A stretch of DNA of 64,000 nt from Caulobacteraceae bacterium PMMR1 (GCA_000733915.1 JPOM01000001.1:186001-250000); one strand, 5' to 3'; positions 1 through 8,773 are shown, counted from the stretch's first letter. Notes: generated from the letters alone by a model not told the origin. Program-made: numbers and translations.

Positions 1-813
1 GTGCCGGCCTTCGTCCGCCGCTACGAGGAGGCCGAGCCGCAGCGGGTGAACCGCTGGCTGGCGCAGGCGGGCGTGTGCTCCCGGCGCGAAGCCGAGGCGC
101 TGATCGCGGCGGGGCGCGTGCGCATCGACGGCGAGGTGGTGGCCGACGCCGGCCGAAAGATCGCGCCAGGCCAAACCCTGACGCTCGAGCCGGATGCGGG
201 CGACGCGCCCGCGGACGGGTTCAGCCAGCCGGGCCCCTTCACCGCCGTGCTGCATAAGCCGGTCGGGGTGGTCTCCGCCCAGCCGGAGAGGGGTCAGACG
301 CCGGCCGTGCGCCTGCTCACCCGCGAGGCCCTGGTGGGATCGAGCCCGCTGATCCCCGGCCGGGAGGTGCGCCTGGCGCCTCTCGGACGTCTGGACCAGG
401 ATTCCCGGGGGCTGCTGCTGCTCTCCACCGACGGCGTGCTGGCCAAGGCGGTGATCGGGCCGCAGTCCGCGCTGGACAAGGAGTATCTGGTGCGGGTCGA
501 GGGACGCATTGACGCCGGGGTCATGGCGCGCCTTCGGCACGGGCTGAGCCTGGACGGCCGGGCGCTGAAGCCCGCGGAGGTCACGACGGTCGCCGCCGGC
601 CGGCTGCGCTTCGTGCTGCGCGAAGGGCGCAACCGCCAGATCCGCCGCATGTGCGAGCTGGTCGGCCTGCGCGTGACGGACCTCTACCGCACCCGCATCG
701 GTCCCCTGCGCCTGCTTGACCTGCCCGAGCGCCGATGGCGGGTCCTGACGCGCGAGGAGCGGGCGGCCCTTCTGGCTGTGTCCGACCCTAGAACAGCACC
801 CGCGGGTTCATGA
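1..813 (+). CDS. rluF: RluF-like 23S rRNA pseudouridine synthase (RsuA family)
   Basis: Isomerises a uridine in 23S rRNA to pseudouridine. An N-terminal S4 RNA-binding domain (residues 14-60, starting RVNRWLAQAGVCSRREAE) is followed by the RsuA/RluB/E/F catalytic domain. The catalytic Asp is D132 in GRLDQDSRG, followed by LDKEYLV and the C-terminal EGRNRQIRRMCE block. The GRLDxDS form and RTRIGPLRL favour RluF over RluB, by family knowledge. The frame opens with GTG at base 1, so the true start may lie outside the window. The last 26 bases overlap the 3' end of the convergent oxidoreductase gene. The exact target uridine cannot be read from sequence. Confidence 0.85.
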   Translation: MPAFVRRYEEAEPQRVNRWLAQAGVCSRREAEALIAAGRVRIDGEVVADAGRKIAPGQTLTLEPDAGDAPADGFSQPGPFTAVLHKPVGVVSAQPERGQTPAVRLLTREALVGSSPLIPGREVRLAPLGRLDQDSRGLLLLSTDGVLAKAVIGPQSALDKEYLVRVEGRIDAGVMARLRHGLSLDGRALKPAEVTTVAAGRLRFVLREGRNRQIRRMCELVGLRVTDLYRTRIGPLRLLDLPERRWRVLTREERAALLAVSDPRTAPAGS

Positions 814-2242
814 TCCCCTTGGGGTCGAGCGCGCGGCGGATCGCGCGCATGGTCTCGACCTCCACCGGGTCCTTGTAGCGCAGCGCCTCCTGCGACTTCA
901 TCGATCCGAGGCCGTGCTCGGCGGAGATCGAGCCGCCCAGGCGATGCGCCACATCGTGCACGGCCCGGGAGCCCTGATCCCGCAGCGCGGCGTGCGCCTC
1001 GGGGTCGCCGCCCTCGGGCCCCAGCACGTCGTAGTGGATGTTTCCGTCGCCCACGTGGCCGAAGGCGACGATGCGGGCGCGGGGCGAGAGCGCGCGCACG
1101 GCCGCGTCCGCCTGGGCCAGGAAGCGCGGGACCTCGGCCACCGGCACGGCGACGTCGTGCTTCCAGGCGGGCCCCTCGGGCTTCTGGGCGGCGGACTGGC
1201 CTTCGCGCAGCGCCCAGAAGGCGTGCGCCTGGGCCTGCGAGGCCGCGATCGCCGCGTCCTGCACCAGGCCGTCCTCCAGCGCGCGCGCGAGCAGGCCTTC
1301 CAGCACGGCCTCCGCCTGGCCCTCCGCGGCCGTGGCGAGCTCGATCAGCACGTACCAGGCGTGCAGCTGAGCCAGGGGCTCGCGGGCGGCGGGGATGCGC
1401 TCCACCGCAAGGCCCACGCCCAGGCGTCCCATCAGCTCGAAGGCCTCCACCGCCCCGCCGCTCTCCGCCTTGGCGCGGCCGAGCAGGGCCAGCGCCGCCT
1501 CCGGGCTCGCCAGCCCGACGATGGCCACGGCGCGCGAGGCCAGCCGGGGGAAGAGCTTCAGCGCCGCCGCCGTCACCACGCCCAGGGCGCCCTCCGCCCC
1601 GATCAGGAGCTGCTTCAGGTCGTAGCCGGTGTTGTCCTTGCGCAGCCGCTTCAGGCCCCTCAGCACGCGGCCGTCGGGCAGCACCGCCTCCAGCCCCAGG
1701 ACCAGGGCGCGCATGGTCCCGTAGCGCAGCACGGCGGTCCCGCCCGCATTGGTCGAGACCAGGCCGCCGATGGTCGCCGTCCCCTGCGACGCCAGGCTGA
1801 GGGGGAAGGTCCGCCCGGCCGCCTCCGCCGCGTCGCGCACCGCCTGCAGGGTGCAGCCCGCCTCGGCGACCAGCACGTCGTCGTCGGGCGAGACGGCGCG
1901 GATGGCCCGCATCCGCTCCAACGAAAGCAGCACCTCGCCCTGCGGGATCTGGCCGCCGACCAGGCCGGTGTTGCCGCCCTGAGGGGTGATGGCGAGCCCC
2001 GCCTCGGCGCAGATCCCGACCGCGGCGGCGACCTCCTCGGTCGTGCGGGGCAGGAGCAGCAGCGGCGTCGCGCCCCGCCAGCGGCCCCGCCACTCGACCA
2101 GCTTTGGGGCGAGGCGCTCGGGGTCCTGGCTCCAGCCCTCCGGCCCGAGCGCGGCCTTCAACCGGTCCAGGCCGGCGGAAGCGGCGGCGGACGCGGCGGC
2201 GGGCGCATCGGGGGCGTCGGGTGCGGGACGGGGTTTCAGCAT
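788..2242 (-). CDS. FAD-binding oxidoreductase, D-2-hydroxyglutarate/D-lactate dehydrogenase type
   Basis: Flavoprotein of 484 residues expected to oxidise a D-2-hydroxyacid (D-2-hydroxyglutarate, D-lactate or glycolate) and pass electrons to an acceptor. The PCMH-type FAD domain is marked by PQGGNTGLVGG (87-97), GGLVSTNAGG and GYDLKQLLIGAEGALGVVT. The FAD-oxidase C-terminal domain contains VAFGHVGDGNIHYDV and the near-terminal ISAEHGLGSMK, which carry the metal/substrate histidines of the family. The Ala/Pro-rich first 22 residues look like linker, so a slightly later start is possible. The gene stands alone and converges with the pseudouridine synthase. The substrate is not decided by sequence. 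Confidence 0.85.
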   Translation of the reverse strand: MLKPRPAPDAPDAPAAASAAASAGLDRLKAALGPEGWSQDPERLAPKLVEWRGRWRGATPLLLLPRTTEEVAAAVGICAEAGLAITPQGGNTGLVGGQIPQGEVLLSLERMRAIRAVSPDDDVLVAEAGCTLQAVRDAAEAAGRTFPLSLASQGTATIGGLVSTNAGGTAVLRYGTMRALVLGLEAVLPDGRVLRGLKRLRKDNTGYDLKQLLIGAEGALGVVTAAALKLFPRLASRAVAIVGLASPEAALALLGRAKAESGGAVEAFELMGRLGVGLAVERIPAAREPLAQLHAWYVLIELATAAEGQAEAVLEGLLARALEDGLVQDAAIAASQAQAHAFWALREGQSAAQKPEGPAWKHDVAVPVAEVPRFLAQADAAVRALSPRARIVAFGHVGDGNIHYDVLGPEGGDPEAHAALRDQGSRAVHDVAHRLGGSISAEHGLGSMKSQEALRYKDPVEVETMRAIRRALDPKGIMNPRVLF

Positions 2243-2492
2243 CCCCTCAGTCTATCACAAGCGGCGCGCCACCTGCGGCGGCGACGGGCGTTGAAGCGCG
2301 GAGGGAATGGGAGTATCGCGACGCGCCGCGCGACCTAGGGCGTGGTGTTTCGGGAGCGGGCCGTCCTCCCCTCGCACGGCTCCTCCGGAGGTCTTGAATG
2401 GCTCTCGCAGCCACGCCGCGCCGTGCAGGCCGCGCCTTTGACGGGCGTCCCCCGACGGACCATCTCTTGGCAATGCCGCCGGCGATGCGCCC

Positions 2493-4544
2493 GTGACCAC
2501 CCTCACACAGAGCGCCGACGTCCCTGCGCCTGCCGAAAGCGCCGCCGACGCGACCCCCGACCCGGTCGACAGCCCGGTGGCGGCGTCCCCTAGCGACGTC
2601 ACCCGCGCCAACGAAGAAGCAACCCTGCACGGCGCCGCCGGCGGCAAGGGCAAGCACGCCGGCTACTGGGGCCTGGCGCTGGGCTCCCTCGGCGTCGTCT
2701 ACGGCGACATCGGCACCAGCCCGCTCTACGCCTTCAACGCCGCCATCGGCCAGGCGATGAAGGACCCAGTGACCACGCCCGCGGTCCTGGGCGTCGTGTC
2801 GCTGGCGATCTGGGCGCTGCTGATCGTCGTGACGGCCAAGTACGTGCTCTTCGTCATGCGCGCGGACAACAAGGGCGAGGGCGGGATGCTGTCGCTGATG
2901 GCCTTGGCGCAGCGCGCGCTCGGCAAGCGGACGCGGCTCGTGTTCGTGCTGGGCCTGATCGGCGCGGCGCTGTTCTATGGCGACAGCATCATCACCCCGG
3001 CGATCTCGGTCTTAGGCGCCTTCAAGGGCCTGCAGGACGTCCCGGCGCTGAAGGGGCACGTCACTCCGCATCAGATCACCGCGCTCGCCTTCGTGCTCCT
3101 GGTGTTCCTGTTCCTGGTGCAGTCGCGCGGGACCGCGGGCGTCGCCCGCATCTTCGGTCCGGTGATGGTCGTGTGGTTCCTGTCCATCGCCGTCCTGGGC
3201 GCGATGCACCTGTTCGACGACCCCGGCGTGTTCTGGGCGCTCAGCCCGCACTATGCGGTCAACTTCATGATCCACCACGGCCTGGTGGGCTTCCTGGTGC
3301 TGGGCTCGGTCTTCCTGACCGTGACCGGGGCCGAGGCGCTCTATGCCGACATGGGCCACTTCGGCCGCTGGCCGATCCAGTCCGCCTGGCTGTTCTTCGC
3401 CCTGCCGGCCCTGGCGCTGAGCTACCTCGGCCAGGGCGCCTTCGTGTTGAAGACCCTGCACTGGAGCCAGGCGCACGGTCGACCGCTCGAGAACCTCGAC
3501 TGGTTCTTCGTCATGATCCCGCCGGTGCTGCGCATCCCCATGGTGGTGTTGGCTGTGATGGCGTCGGTCATCGCGAGCCAGGCGGTGATCACCGGGGCCT
3601 ATTCCCTCAGCCAGCAGGCCATCCTGCTGGGCCTGCTGCCCCGCATGGAGGTGCGACGCACGTCGGAGACCCAGTCGGGGCAGATCTTCCTGCCGCAGGT
3701 CAACAACATGCTGATGGTGGGCGTGCTGGCGCTGGTGCTGATCTTCCAGAACGCCGAAAATTTGACCAACGCCTATGGCCTGGCCGTGACCGGCACCATG
3801 GTCGTGACCACCATCCTGGCCTTCATCGTCACGCGCCACATGTGGAAGTGGCCGCTCTGGATGTCCGCCTCGATCGTCGCCCCGCTGCTGACGCTGGACG
3901 TCGTGTTCCTGGTCGCCAACGGGCTGAAGATCGCGTCCGGCGGCTGGCTGCCCCTGAGCATGGGCGGCCTCTTGTTCTTCGTCATGTCGACCTGGGTGCG
4001 CGGCAGCCAGATCCTCACCGAGAAGACGCGCCGCGACAGCGTGCCGCTCAAGGACCTCATCGACATGTTGGCCGCGCGCCAGCCGCACCGGGTGCCGGGT
4101 ACGGCGATCTTCCTGACCTCGGACCCCGAGGTCGCCCCGGTCGCCCTGATGCACAATCTGAAGCACAACAAGGTGCTGCACGAGAAGAACGTCATCCTGA
4201 CCGTGCGCATCGCCGAGACGCCGCGTGTGCCGGAGTGCGACCGGGTGCGCCTGGAGCGTGTCTCCGACGACTTCATGAAGGTCTATGTGAACTACGGCTT
4301 CATGGAGACGCCGAACGTGCCCAAGGCGTTGGGGCTTTGCCGCAAGCAGGGACTGAAGTTCGACATCATGGCGACGTCGTTCTTCCTGGGCCGCCGCTCG
4401 GTCGTGCCCTCGGCCCAGTCCGGCATGCCGCTCTGGCAGGACAAGGTGTTCATCTTCCTGCTCAAGAACGCCGGCAACCCGACCGACTTCTTCCGCATCC
4501 CGCCCGGCCGCGTGGTGGAGCTGGGGGCGCAGGTCACGGTCTGA
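2493..4544 (+). CDS. kup: Low-affinity potassium transporter Kup
   Basis: KUP/HAK-family K+ uptake system of the inner membrane, usually a K+/H+ symporter. The 683-residue product has a hydrophilic N-terminal extension of about 55 residues. The family signature YGDIGTSPLYA follows at 70-80, then about 12 hydrophobic segments and a cytosolic C-terminal domain from about residue 500. The start is GTG at 2493, because the only nearby ATG (2485) runs into a stop after three codons. Codon use matches the neighbours. The 250 bases upstream have no recognised element. Confidence 0.93.
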   Translation: MTTLTQSADVPAPAESAADATPDPVDSPVAASPSDVTRANEEATLHGAAGGKGKHAGYWGLALGSLGVVYGDIGTSPLYAFNAAIGQAMKDPVTTPAVLGVVSLAIWALLIVVTAKYVLFVMRADNKGEGGMLSLMALAQRALGKRTRLVFVLGLIGAALFYGDSIITPAISVLGAFKGLQDVPALKGHVTPHQITALAFVLLVFLFLVQSRGTAGVARIFGPVMVVWFLSIAVLGAMHLFDDPGVFWALSPHYAVNFMIHHGLVGFLVLGSVFLTVTGAEALYADMGHFGRWPIQSAWLFFALPALALSYLGQGAFVLKTLHWSQAHGRPLENLDWFFVMIPPVLRIPMVVLAVMASVIASQAVITGAYSLSQQAILLGLLPRMEVRRTSETQSGQIFLPQVNNMLMVGVLALVLIFQNAENLTNAYGLAVTGTMVVTTILAFIVTRHMWKWPLWMSASIVAPLLTLDVVFLVANGLKIASGGWLPLSMGGLLFFVMSTWVRGSQILTEKTRRDSVPLKDLIDMLAARQPHRVPGTAIFLTSDPEVAPVALMHNLKHNKVLHEKNVILTVRIAETPRVPECDRVRLERVSDDFMKVYVNYGFMETPNVPKALGLCRKQGLKFDIMATSFFLGRRSVVPSAQSGMPLWQDKVFIFLLKNAGNPTDFFRIPPGRVVELGAQVTV

Positions 4545-4650
4545 TCCCGCCCGCCTCGCCCGCTTTTTGAGCGCGTCTACGGAACGAAAGCCGCAGCCGA
4601 GCTCTTAGCCCCCGAAGCTACAAAGCTGACGGGAGCTGAAGGCGCGGGGC

Positions 4651-5113
4651 ATGGATGGCAGTCTGCCGCTGAGCGAAGCCAAGGTCCGCGTCGGGCTGGT
4701 GGGGGTCGGCAACTGCGCCTCCTCCCTGGTCCAGGGCCTGGTCTAGTACGCCGACACCCGCTCCAACGAGCCCGTGCCCGGCCTGATGAACGTGGAGTTG
4801 GGCGGCTATCATGTCGCCGACGTGCAGGTCGCCTCGGCCTTCGACGTCTCCCGCGCCAAGGTCGGGTTGGACGTGTCCGACGCGATCTTCGCCGCGCCCA
4901 ACAACACCCACGTCTTCGCCCGGCCGCGCCGCACCGGCGTCACCGTGCGCCGGGGCCCCACCTTGGACGGCCTGGGCGAGTACCGTCGCGAGGAGATCGC
5001 GGAGAGCGCCGAGCCGGTCGTCCCCCGTGGCCGAGGTGCTGCGCGAGTCCCGCACCGACGTCTTGGTGTCCTACCTGCCCGTGGGCTTGCAGGCGGCCAC
5101 CGAGTTCTACCAG
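4651..5113 (+). pseudogene. Remnant of myo-inositol-1-phosphate synthase (N-terminal part)
   Basis: Decayed gene. From ATG 4651 the frame reads VRVGLVGVGNCASSLVQGLV and hits an in-frame TAG at 4744-4746, where a Tyr would be expected. It resumes with VPGLMNVELGGYHVADVQV and RRGPTLDGLGEYRREEI. A frameshift in the C5 run near 5025 moves the rest (AEVLRESRTDVLVSYLPVG) to another frame. These are the NAD-binding and following motifs of the actinobacterial/archaeal-type inositol-3-phosphate synthase. The match stops at about one third of the usual 360 residues and runs directly into unrelated coding sequence at about 5114. Confidence 0.75.
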
Positions 5114-5254
5114 GCGGAGCGGATCGCCGAACGCCTCGCGCGCCAGGCTGTGGCCGAGGTGCACGCCAGCCCGCTGGAGCGCACGCTTGAGACCGCCCGG
5201 CCCATCGCGGCCCGCTGCGGCGCGCCGCTCAAGGCCGTGGACGCCTTGACCGCT
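5114..5254 (+). pseudogene. Internal fragment of a histidine phosphatase (phosphoglycerate mutase superfamily)
   Basis: About 46 codons reading AERIAERLARQAVAEVHASP and then LERTLETARPIAARCG. This is the region after the lost RHG catalytic motif in histidine-phosphatase proteins, where the SPLxRTxETA block is characteristic. It is fused in frame to the preceding inositol-phosphate-synthase remnant, and neither the catalytic N-terminus nor the C-terminus is present. It ends abruptly where the glycoside-hydrolase-like fragment begins in a different frame. No function is expected. The family call rests on one conserved block. Confidence 0.6.
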
Positions 5255-5606
5255 CTATTGATCCGGACTTCGTCCAGCGCCTGGCCGGCTATGGCCTGAT
5301 GGACGAGATCGACATCGTGGCCGTGCACGGCTTCCCCCTGGACTGGAACCTGTGGCCGATCCATCACTGGCCGCAGAAGCTGGGCGAGATCAAAGCGGTG
5401 ATTTCCAAGCCGCTCTGGGTTTCGGAGGTCGGCGTGTCGTCCTTCGGCGCCGAGGAGGTGCAGGACTGGGCCTGAAGCGCACCGCTGAGCTGCTGATCGG
5501 CCGCACGCCGCGGATCCACTGGTACTCGCTCTACGACCTGCCCCGCGCTTGGGAGGCCACCACCCGCCACAAGGAGGCGGAGGGGTCGAGCTATTACCGG
5601 CACTTC
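5255..5606 (+). pseudogene. Fragment of a glycoside-hydrolase-like protein (C-terminal part), frameshifted
   Basis: Reads IDPDFVQRLAGYGLMDEIDI, then VAVHGFPLDWNLWPI and KPLWVSEVGVSSFGAEEVQD. It stops at TGA 5473-5475 and continues one frame over with LKRTAELLIGRTPRIHWYSL and HKEAEGSSYYRHF. The WVSEVG(V)S block resembles the catalytic Glu strand of TIM-barrel glycosidases such as family 39 beta-xylosidases (inference). Restoring one G in the tgggcc run around 5467 would rejoin the frames. The N-terminal two thirds are missing. It is joined to phosphoribosyltransferase-like sequence right after YYRHF. Confidence 0.6.
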
Positions 5607-6060
5607 GACATGGTCACGATCAAGACCGCCGAGGGCTACGCCCACTACGCGGTCTATCCGGAGCTCTACGCCGAAGCGGCGCGGGGCATGGACGCGCCGC
5701 CCGTCGTCATCGGCCTGCGCAGCATCGGGCTCGGCCTGGCCTGCATGGTCGCTGCGGCGTGCGGGGCGGAGCCGCCCGTGACGCTGCGTCCCGTCGGCCA
5801 TCCGTTCCGCGGACCCTGCGGCTCTCTCCCCCGCTCGAAGACCTCTCCGCCGGCGCCTGGGCCCGCGGTCGTTCCGACGCGGACGTCGACCCGGCGCGGG
5901 AGCGACGCAAGTACCGGGTCACGACGGCGCAGGGAACGTGCCTTCTGAGGTTCGCCGGGCCTGGGGCGGGACGGCGCGCGCACGCTCCGCCACGCCGAGG
6001 CTCTGGCTCGGGCCGGCTGGGCATGCGAACGCGCCGGAGCGGCTGCTCCGACGCGTCCGG
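5607..6060 (+). pseudogene. Remnant of a phosphoribosyltransferase-like protein, frameshifted and internally deleted
   Basis: From ATG 5610 the frame reads MVTIKTAEGYAHYAVYPELY and PPVVIGLRSIGLGLACMVAA, then VTLRPVGHPFR. That is an orotate-PRTase-like fold segment in my reading. The match then shifts frame near 5810 (TLRLSPPLEDLSAGAWAR), followed by ERRKYRVTTAQGTCLLRFAG, which in related proteins lies much further along. This implies a large internal deletion. The tail around 5980-6056 degenerates into arginine-rich sequence and ends at TAG 6069-6071 in one frame. The exact family is uncertain. Confidence 0.5.
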
Positions 6061-6076
6061 CTTCGCCTCTAGGCGC

Positions 6077-6245
6077 TCAGGCGCCGTTGTGGCGCTCCCA
6101 GCGGACCAGGTCGCGGATGTAGTCGAGCCGGCGCTGGATGAAGGCGGCGTGCGCGGGCGACAGCCGGCCGCCGTCGTAGCGCCGGAAGCGCTGGACCTGC
6201 ATGCGCGTGCGGCGGACCTCCTGCCAGGCGCGGCGCGCCGCCGCC
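6077..6245 (-). pseudogene. Small decayed gene fragment on the minus strand
   Basis: On the minus strand a coherent helical, charged C-terminus reads AWQEVRRTRMQVQRFRRYDG and then RLSPAHAAFIQRRLDYIRDL, ending ERHNGA at TGA 6077-6079. Going upstream in this frame a TGA follows within about 25 codons with no ATG, GTG or TTG before it, except an internal ATG that would give 41 residues. It resembles the tail of small exported helical proteins common in Caulobacterales (inference). It is either a broken gene or a 41-residue product. Confidence 0.35.
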
Positions 6246-6296
6246 CTTGACCCGCCCGCTCCGACGCCGCCTCATGGGCCAAAGCGGGAGAGGACC

Positions 6297-7115
6297 ATGG
6301 CTGGGGCGGCGCACGCGAACGGGCGCAAGAGCATCTTCATCACCGGCGCGGCGAGCGGGATCGGCCTAGCCTCGGCCAAGCGGTTCGCCGCCCAGGGCTG
6401 GTTCGTGGGGCTGAGCGACATCGACGCCCCGGGGCTTGAGCGCGCCCTGGCCGTCATCGGGCCGGAGAACGGCTTGAGCCTCAGCCTCGACGTGCGCGAG
6501 CGGGCGCAATGGGCCCAAGCGCTGCAGGCGTTCGGCGCGGCCACGCGCGGGCGGCTGGACGTGCTGCTGAACAACGCCGGCATCGGACGCTACGGCTGGT
6601 TCGAGGAGGTCGCGCCCGACGAGGCGGACCTGATTATCGACGTCAACGTCAAGGGCGTGATGAACGGCGCCTACGCCGCCCTGCCGCTGCTCAAGGCGAC
6701 GCCCGGCGCGCGGCTGATCAATGTGGCGTCCTGCGCAGGCCTGGCCGGCGCACCGCGGCTGGCGGCCTATGCGGCCAGCAAATTCGCCGTGCGCGGGCTG
6801 TCAGAGGCGCTGGACGCGGAGTTCAGCCGCTTCGGCGTCCGCGTCGCCTGCATCATGCCCTGGTTCATCGACACGCCGATCCTGAACATGGGCGCCCAGG
6901 GCTCGAACGTGAACATGAAGGACGTTATCGCCGCCTCGGGCGCGGAGGTCTATCCGGTCGAAGACGCCGCCGAGGCGATCTGGCGCGCCGCCCACGGGAC
7001 GGACCTGATCTACACGGTGGGCAAGGCCGCCCAGCGGCTGCGCTTTGCGGCCCGGTTCATGCCGAACCAGCTCCGCCGCCAGCTCAGGCGGCAGGCGCAG
7101 GCGCAGGCGTCGTAG
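6297..7115 (+). CDS. SDR-family oxidoreductase
   Basis: Classical short-chain dehydrogenase of 272 residues using NAD(P)H; substrate unknown. The Rossmann glycine motif is TGAASGIGLA, the structural motif is NNAGIG, and the catalytic Ser and YxxxK lie in ASCAGL and AAYAASKFAVRG. The start is ATG 6297, preceded by gggagagg at about 4-nt spacing; a longer frame upstream has no family similarity. The 3' end overlaps the convergent cell-wall hydrolase gene by 32 bases. The nearest neighbours are the decay island upstream and an unrelated hydrolase, so context does not suggest a pathway. Confidence 0.88.
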   Translation: MAGAAHANGRKSIFITGAASGIGLASAKRFAAQGWFVGLSDIDAPGLERALAVIGPENGLSLSLDVRERAQWAQALQAFGAATRGRLDVLLNNAGIGRYGWFEEVAPDEADLIIDVNVKGVMNGAYAALPLLKATPGARLINVASCAGLAGAPRLAAYAASKFAVRGLSEALDAEFSRFGVRVACIMPWFIDTPILNMGAQGSNVNMKDVIAASGAEVYPVEDAAEAIWRAAHGTDLIYTVGKAAQRLRFAARFMPNQLRRQLRRQAQAQAS

Positions 7116-8181
7116 CCGCGGGCGGCTTGGCGGCGGGATCAGGCGTCGGCACCGTCGCCTGGACGGCAGGCTTGTCGGACTTCTCGACCGCCTTCTCCAC
7201 CTTCGGCGTCTCGGCGGCGGCGGGCTTGACGACCGCGCCGACAGCCTGGGCCGCCTTGTCCACCACCGCCCCGGCCTGGGCCGCCAGCGCGCCTGGGTCG
7301 GGGGCCTTCACGCCGAAGCTGAAGCTGGCGAGCAGCGGCTTGGCTTCGGCCGCCTTCTCCGAGGGCAGGGGCTCGCTGTGGAACATGGACGGCCGCCCGC
7401 CCTTGCCCGCAAAGGCGTAGAAGATGTGCGAACCGATCTGGGCCACGCGGCTCAAACCGCTCGTCCAGCCGCTCCCGACATAGGTGGCGTGGAAGTGCGT
7501 CGCATTGCCGACCTCGGGCATCACAAAGCCGTCCAGCGCCCGGGCCGCGACCCGGCGCGCCTGGCGCCAGGCCTCGGACTCCATCGGGCGATGGGCGGAG
7601 CCGTCGCAAGCGAAGCTGAACTGGCAGCCGGAGCCGGCGCGCTGGAACACGACGCCGCAGACCGACTTCGGGAAGGCCGGGTGGCGGACCCGGTTCAGGA
7701 TCACCTGGGCGACGGCGGCCTCGCCGGTCTGCCCCTCGCCGCGCGCTTCGTAATAGACGGCCTGGGTGAGGCACTCCAGGTCGCGGGACTCGTCCAGCGC
7801 CCCGCGGAGCTTGAAGGGCTGGGCGGCGACGGGGCGGGCGAGGCTCGCCCGCATGACCGCGCCGGCCGTGGGCGGGGCGCTGTGCGGGGCCGGCGCGTCG
7901 GCGGCGTGGGGAGCCGGACTTAACGCGGGAACCGGCGCGAACTGGCGCGCGATGGCCAGGGCGCCCGGGTCGGCCTTGGCCTCGGCGGCCAGGGCGGAGT
8001 CTGAGAAGTCCTGGCCGGCGACGGCCGCCAGGCGTTGAACGCGGGTCCGAGCGTCGGCATGCTCCGCCAGGCTCCCCGCCAGATAGGCGCCCCCGATCGC
8101 CAGGCCCACGACGGAGCCCAGCGCAGCAGCCCCCACCAGGGCGCGCGCCTCTGCGGCGCGCACCTTCGCGATAATCGACAA
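7084..8181 (-). CDS. SleB-type cell wall hydrolase
   Basis: 365-residue envelope protein with an N-terminal membrane anchor (about 15-36) and a Pro/Ala-rich linker. A SleB/CwlJ hydrolase domain (about 135-245) contains LECLTQAVYYEARGEG, with the proposed catalytic Glu at E145, then VAQVILNRVRHPAFPKSVCG and FSFACDG. The tail after residue 275 is low-complexity Ala/Pro/Lys. Family members cleave peptidoglycan as lytic transglycosylases. Location in the periplasm, anchored to the inner membrane, is inferred from the single N-terminal segment. A Caulobacter-style promoter lies about 110 bases upstream. Confidence 0.88.
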   Translation of the reverse strand: MSIIAKVRAAEARALVGAAALGSVVGLAIGGAYLAGSLAEHADARTRVQRLAAVAGQDFSDSALAAEAKADPGALAIARQFAPVPALSPAPHAADAPAPHSAPPTAGAVMRASLARPVAAQPFKLRGALDESRDLECLTQAVYYEARGEGQTGEAAVAQVILNRVRHPAFPKSVCGVVFQRAGSGCQFSFACDGSAHRPMESEAWRQARRVAARALDGFVMPEVGNATHFHATYVGSGWTSGLSRVAQIGSHIFYAFAGKGGRPSMFHSEPLPSEKAAEAKPLLASFSFGVKAPDPGALAAQAGAVVDKAAQAVGAVVKPAAAETPKVEKAVEKSDKPAVQATVPTPDPAAKPPAATTPAPAPAA

Positions 8182-8290
8182 AATCCTCTAGTCCCCTGCG
8201 GCGAGAGCGTCCCGCTCCCCGACAGTCGCGGCCCCGGGAATCATCCGTCTGGGGCGGCAGGCCGGCAATATGGCCCCGGCTGATGCCGGT

Positions 8291-8315
8291 GTTATAGCCG
8301 ACCAATCATGGCCAA
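8291..8315 (-). promoter_or_regulatory. Candidate housekeeping promoter for the SleB-type hydrolase gene
   Basis: On the minus strand TTGGCC (8310-8315) is followed after 11 bases by GCTATAAC (8291-8298). The latter matches the Caulobacter housekeeping-sigma -10 consensus GCTANAWC exactly, and the spacing falls in the usual 10-14. It sits about 110 bases upstream of the hydrolase start. An alternative TTGACA further upstream (8321-8326) is too far from this -10. Confidence 0.4.
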
Positions 8316-8383
8316 ATTGTGTCAAACGCCTCCCGCTTCTGCTGCACTGCAACAAAGCCTAACATTAACAAGGCCTTAGCGGG

Positions 8384-8773
8384 TCAGGCTGCGAGTCGTC
8401 GCCAGACATGGCGGTCGGCGGAGACGGGGTCGAGCACCCCGTCGCGATGTCGGGCGTAGAGATTCGCCATGGTCTCCATCGAGACTTCGGCCAGCCGCCA
8501 CTGCACCTGGTCGGGGTCGCAGTTCTCCGCCGGGGCGACGAACAGGGCGGCGTTCACCTCCGGCCGCTTGCAGCGGATCAGAAAGGCCAGCCGGCGCGCC
8601 CGCTCAGGGTCCGTGCGGTGCAGGAGCGGCGCCTCGGCATAGAGCTCGCGTGCCAGCTCCACGACGAAGTTCAGGCTCAGGGCCTTGAAGCGGACCGGTC
8701 CGGGCGGCGTGGGAAAGGCCTGCGGGCTGATGTCCAGGACCGCGTCGTTCATCAGGAACAGCATGGGCGGCAT
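8384..8773 (-). CDS. Conserved hypothetical protein
   Basis: 129-residue soluble protein of unknown function with no signal peptide or membrane segment. It has an alpha/beta-looking composition, with the block FKALSLNFVVELARELYAEA and two Cys residues (LIRCKRP, AENCDP). It is not a family I can name. Codon use matches the neighbours and no larger frame competes, so it is likely real. It is transcribed in the same direction as the DUF1491 gene upstream, separated by 38 bases, so the two may share a transcript. Confidence 0.65.
   Translation of the reverse strand: MPPMLFLMNDAVLDISPQAFPTPPGPVRFKALSLNFVVELARELYAEAPLLHRTDPERARRLAFLIRCKRPEVNAALFVAPAENCDPDQVQWRLAEVSMETMANLYARHRDGVLDPVSADRHVWRRLAA

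Noticed and set aside
2243-2492. Possible leader RNA upstream of kup
   Set aside because: GC-rich with several short inverted repeats, but no match to known K+ or c-di-AMP riboswitch cores.
2247-2657. Two minus-strand frames of about 130 codons covering the kup upstream region
   Set aside because: They overlap the kup N-terminus, lack motifs and have Arg/Ser/Ala composition typical of shadow frames.
3012-4181. 389-codon frame antisense to kup
   Set aside because: His/Gln/Asp-rich complement of a membrane protein gene; no start context or homology.
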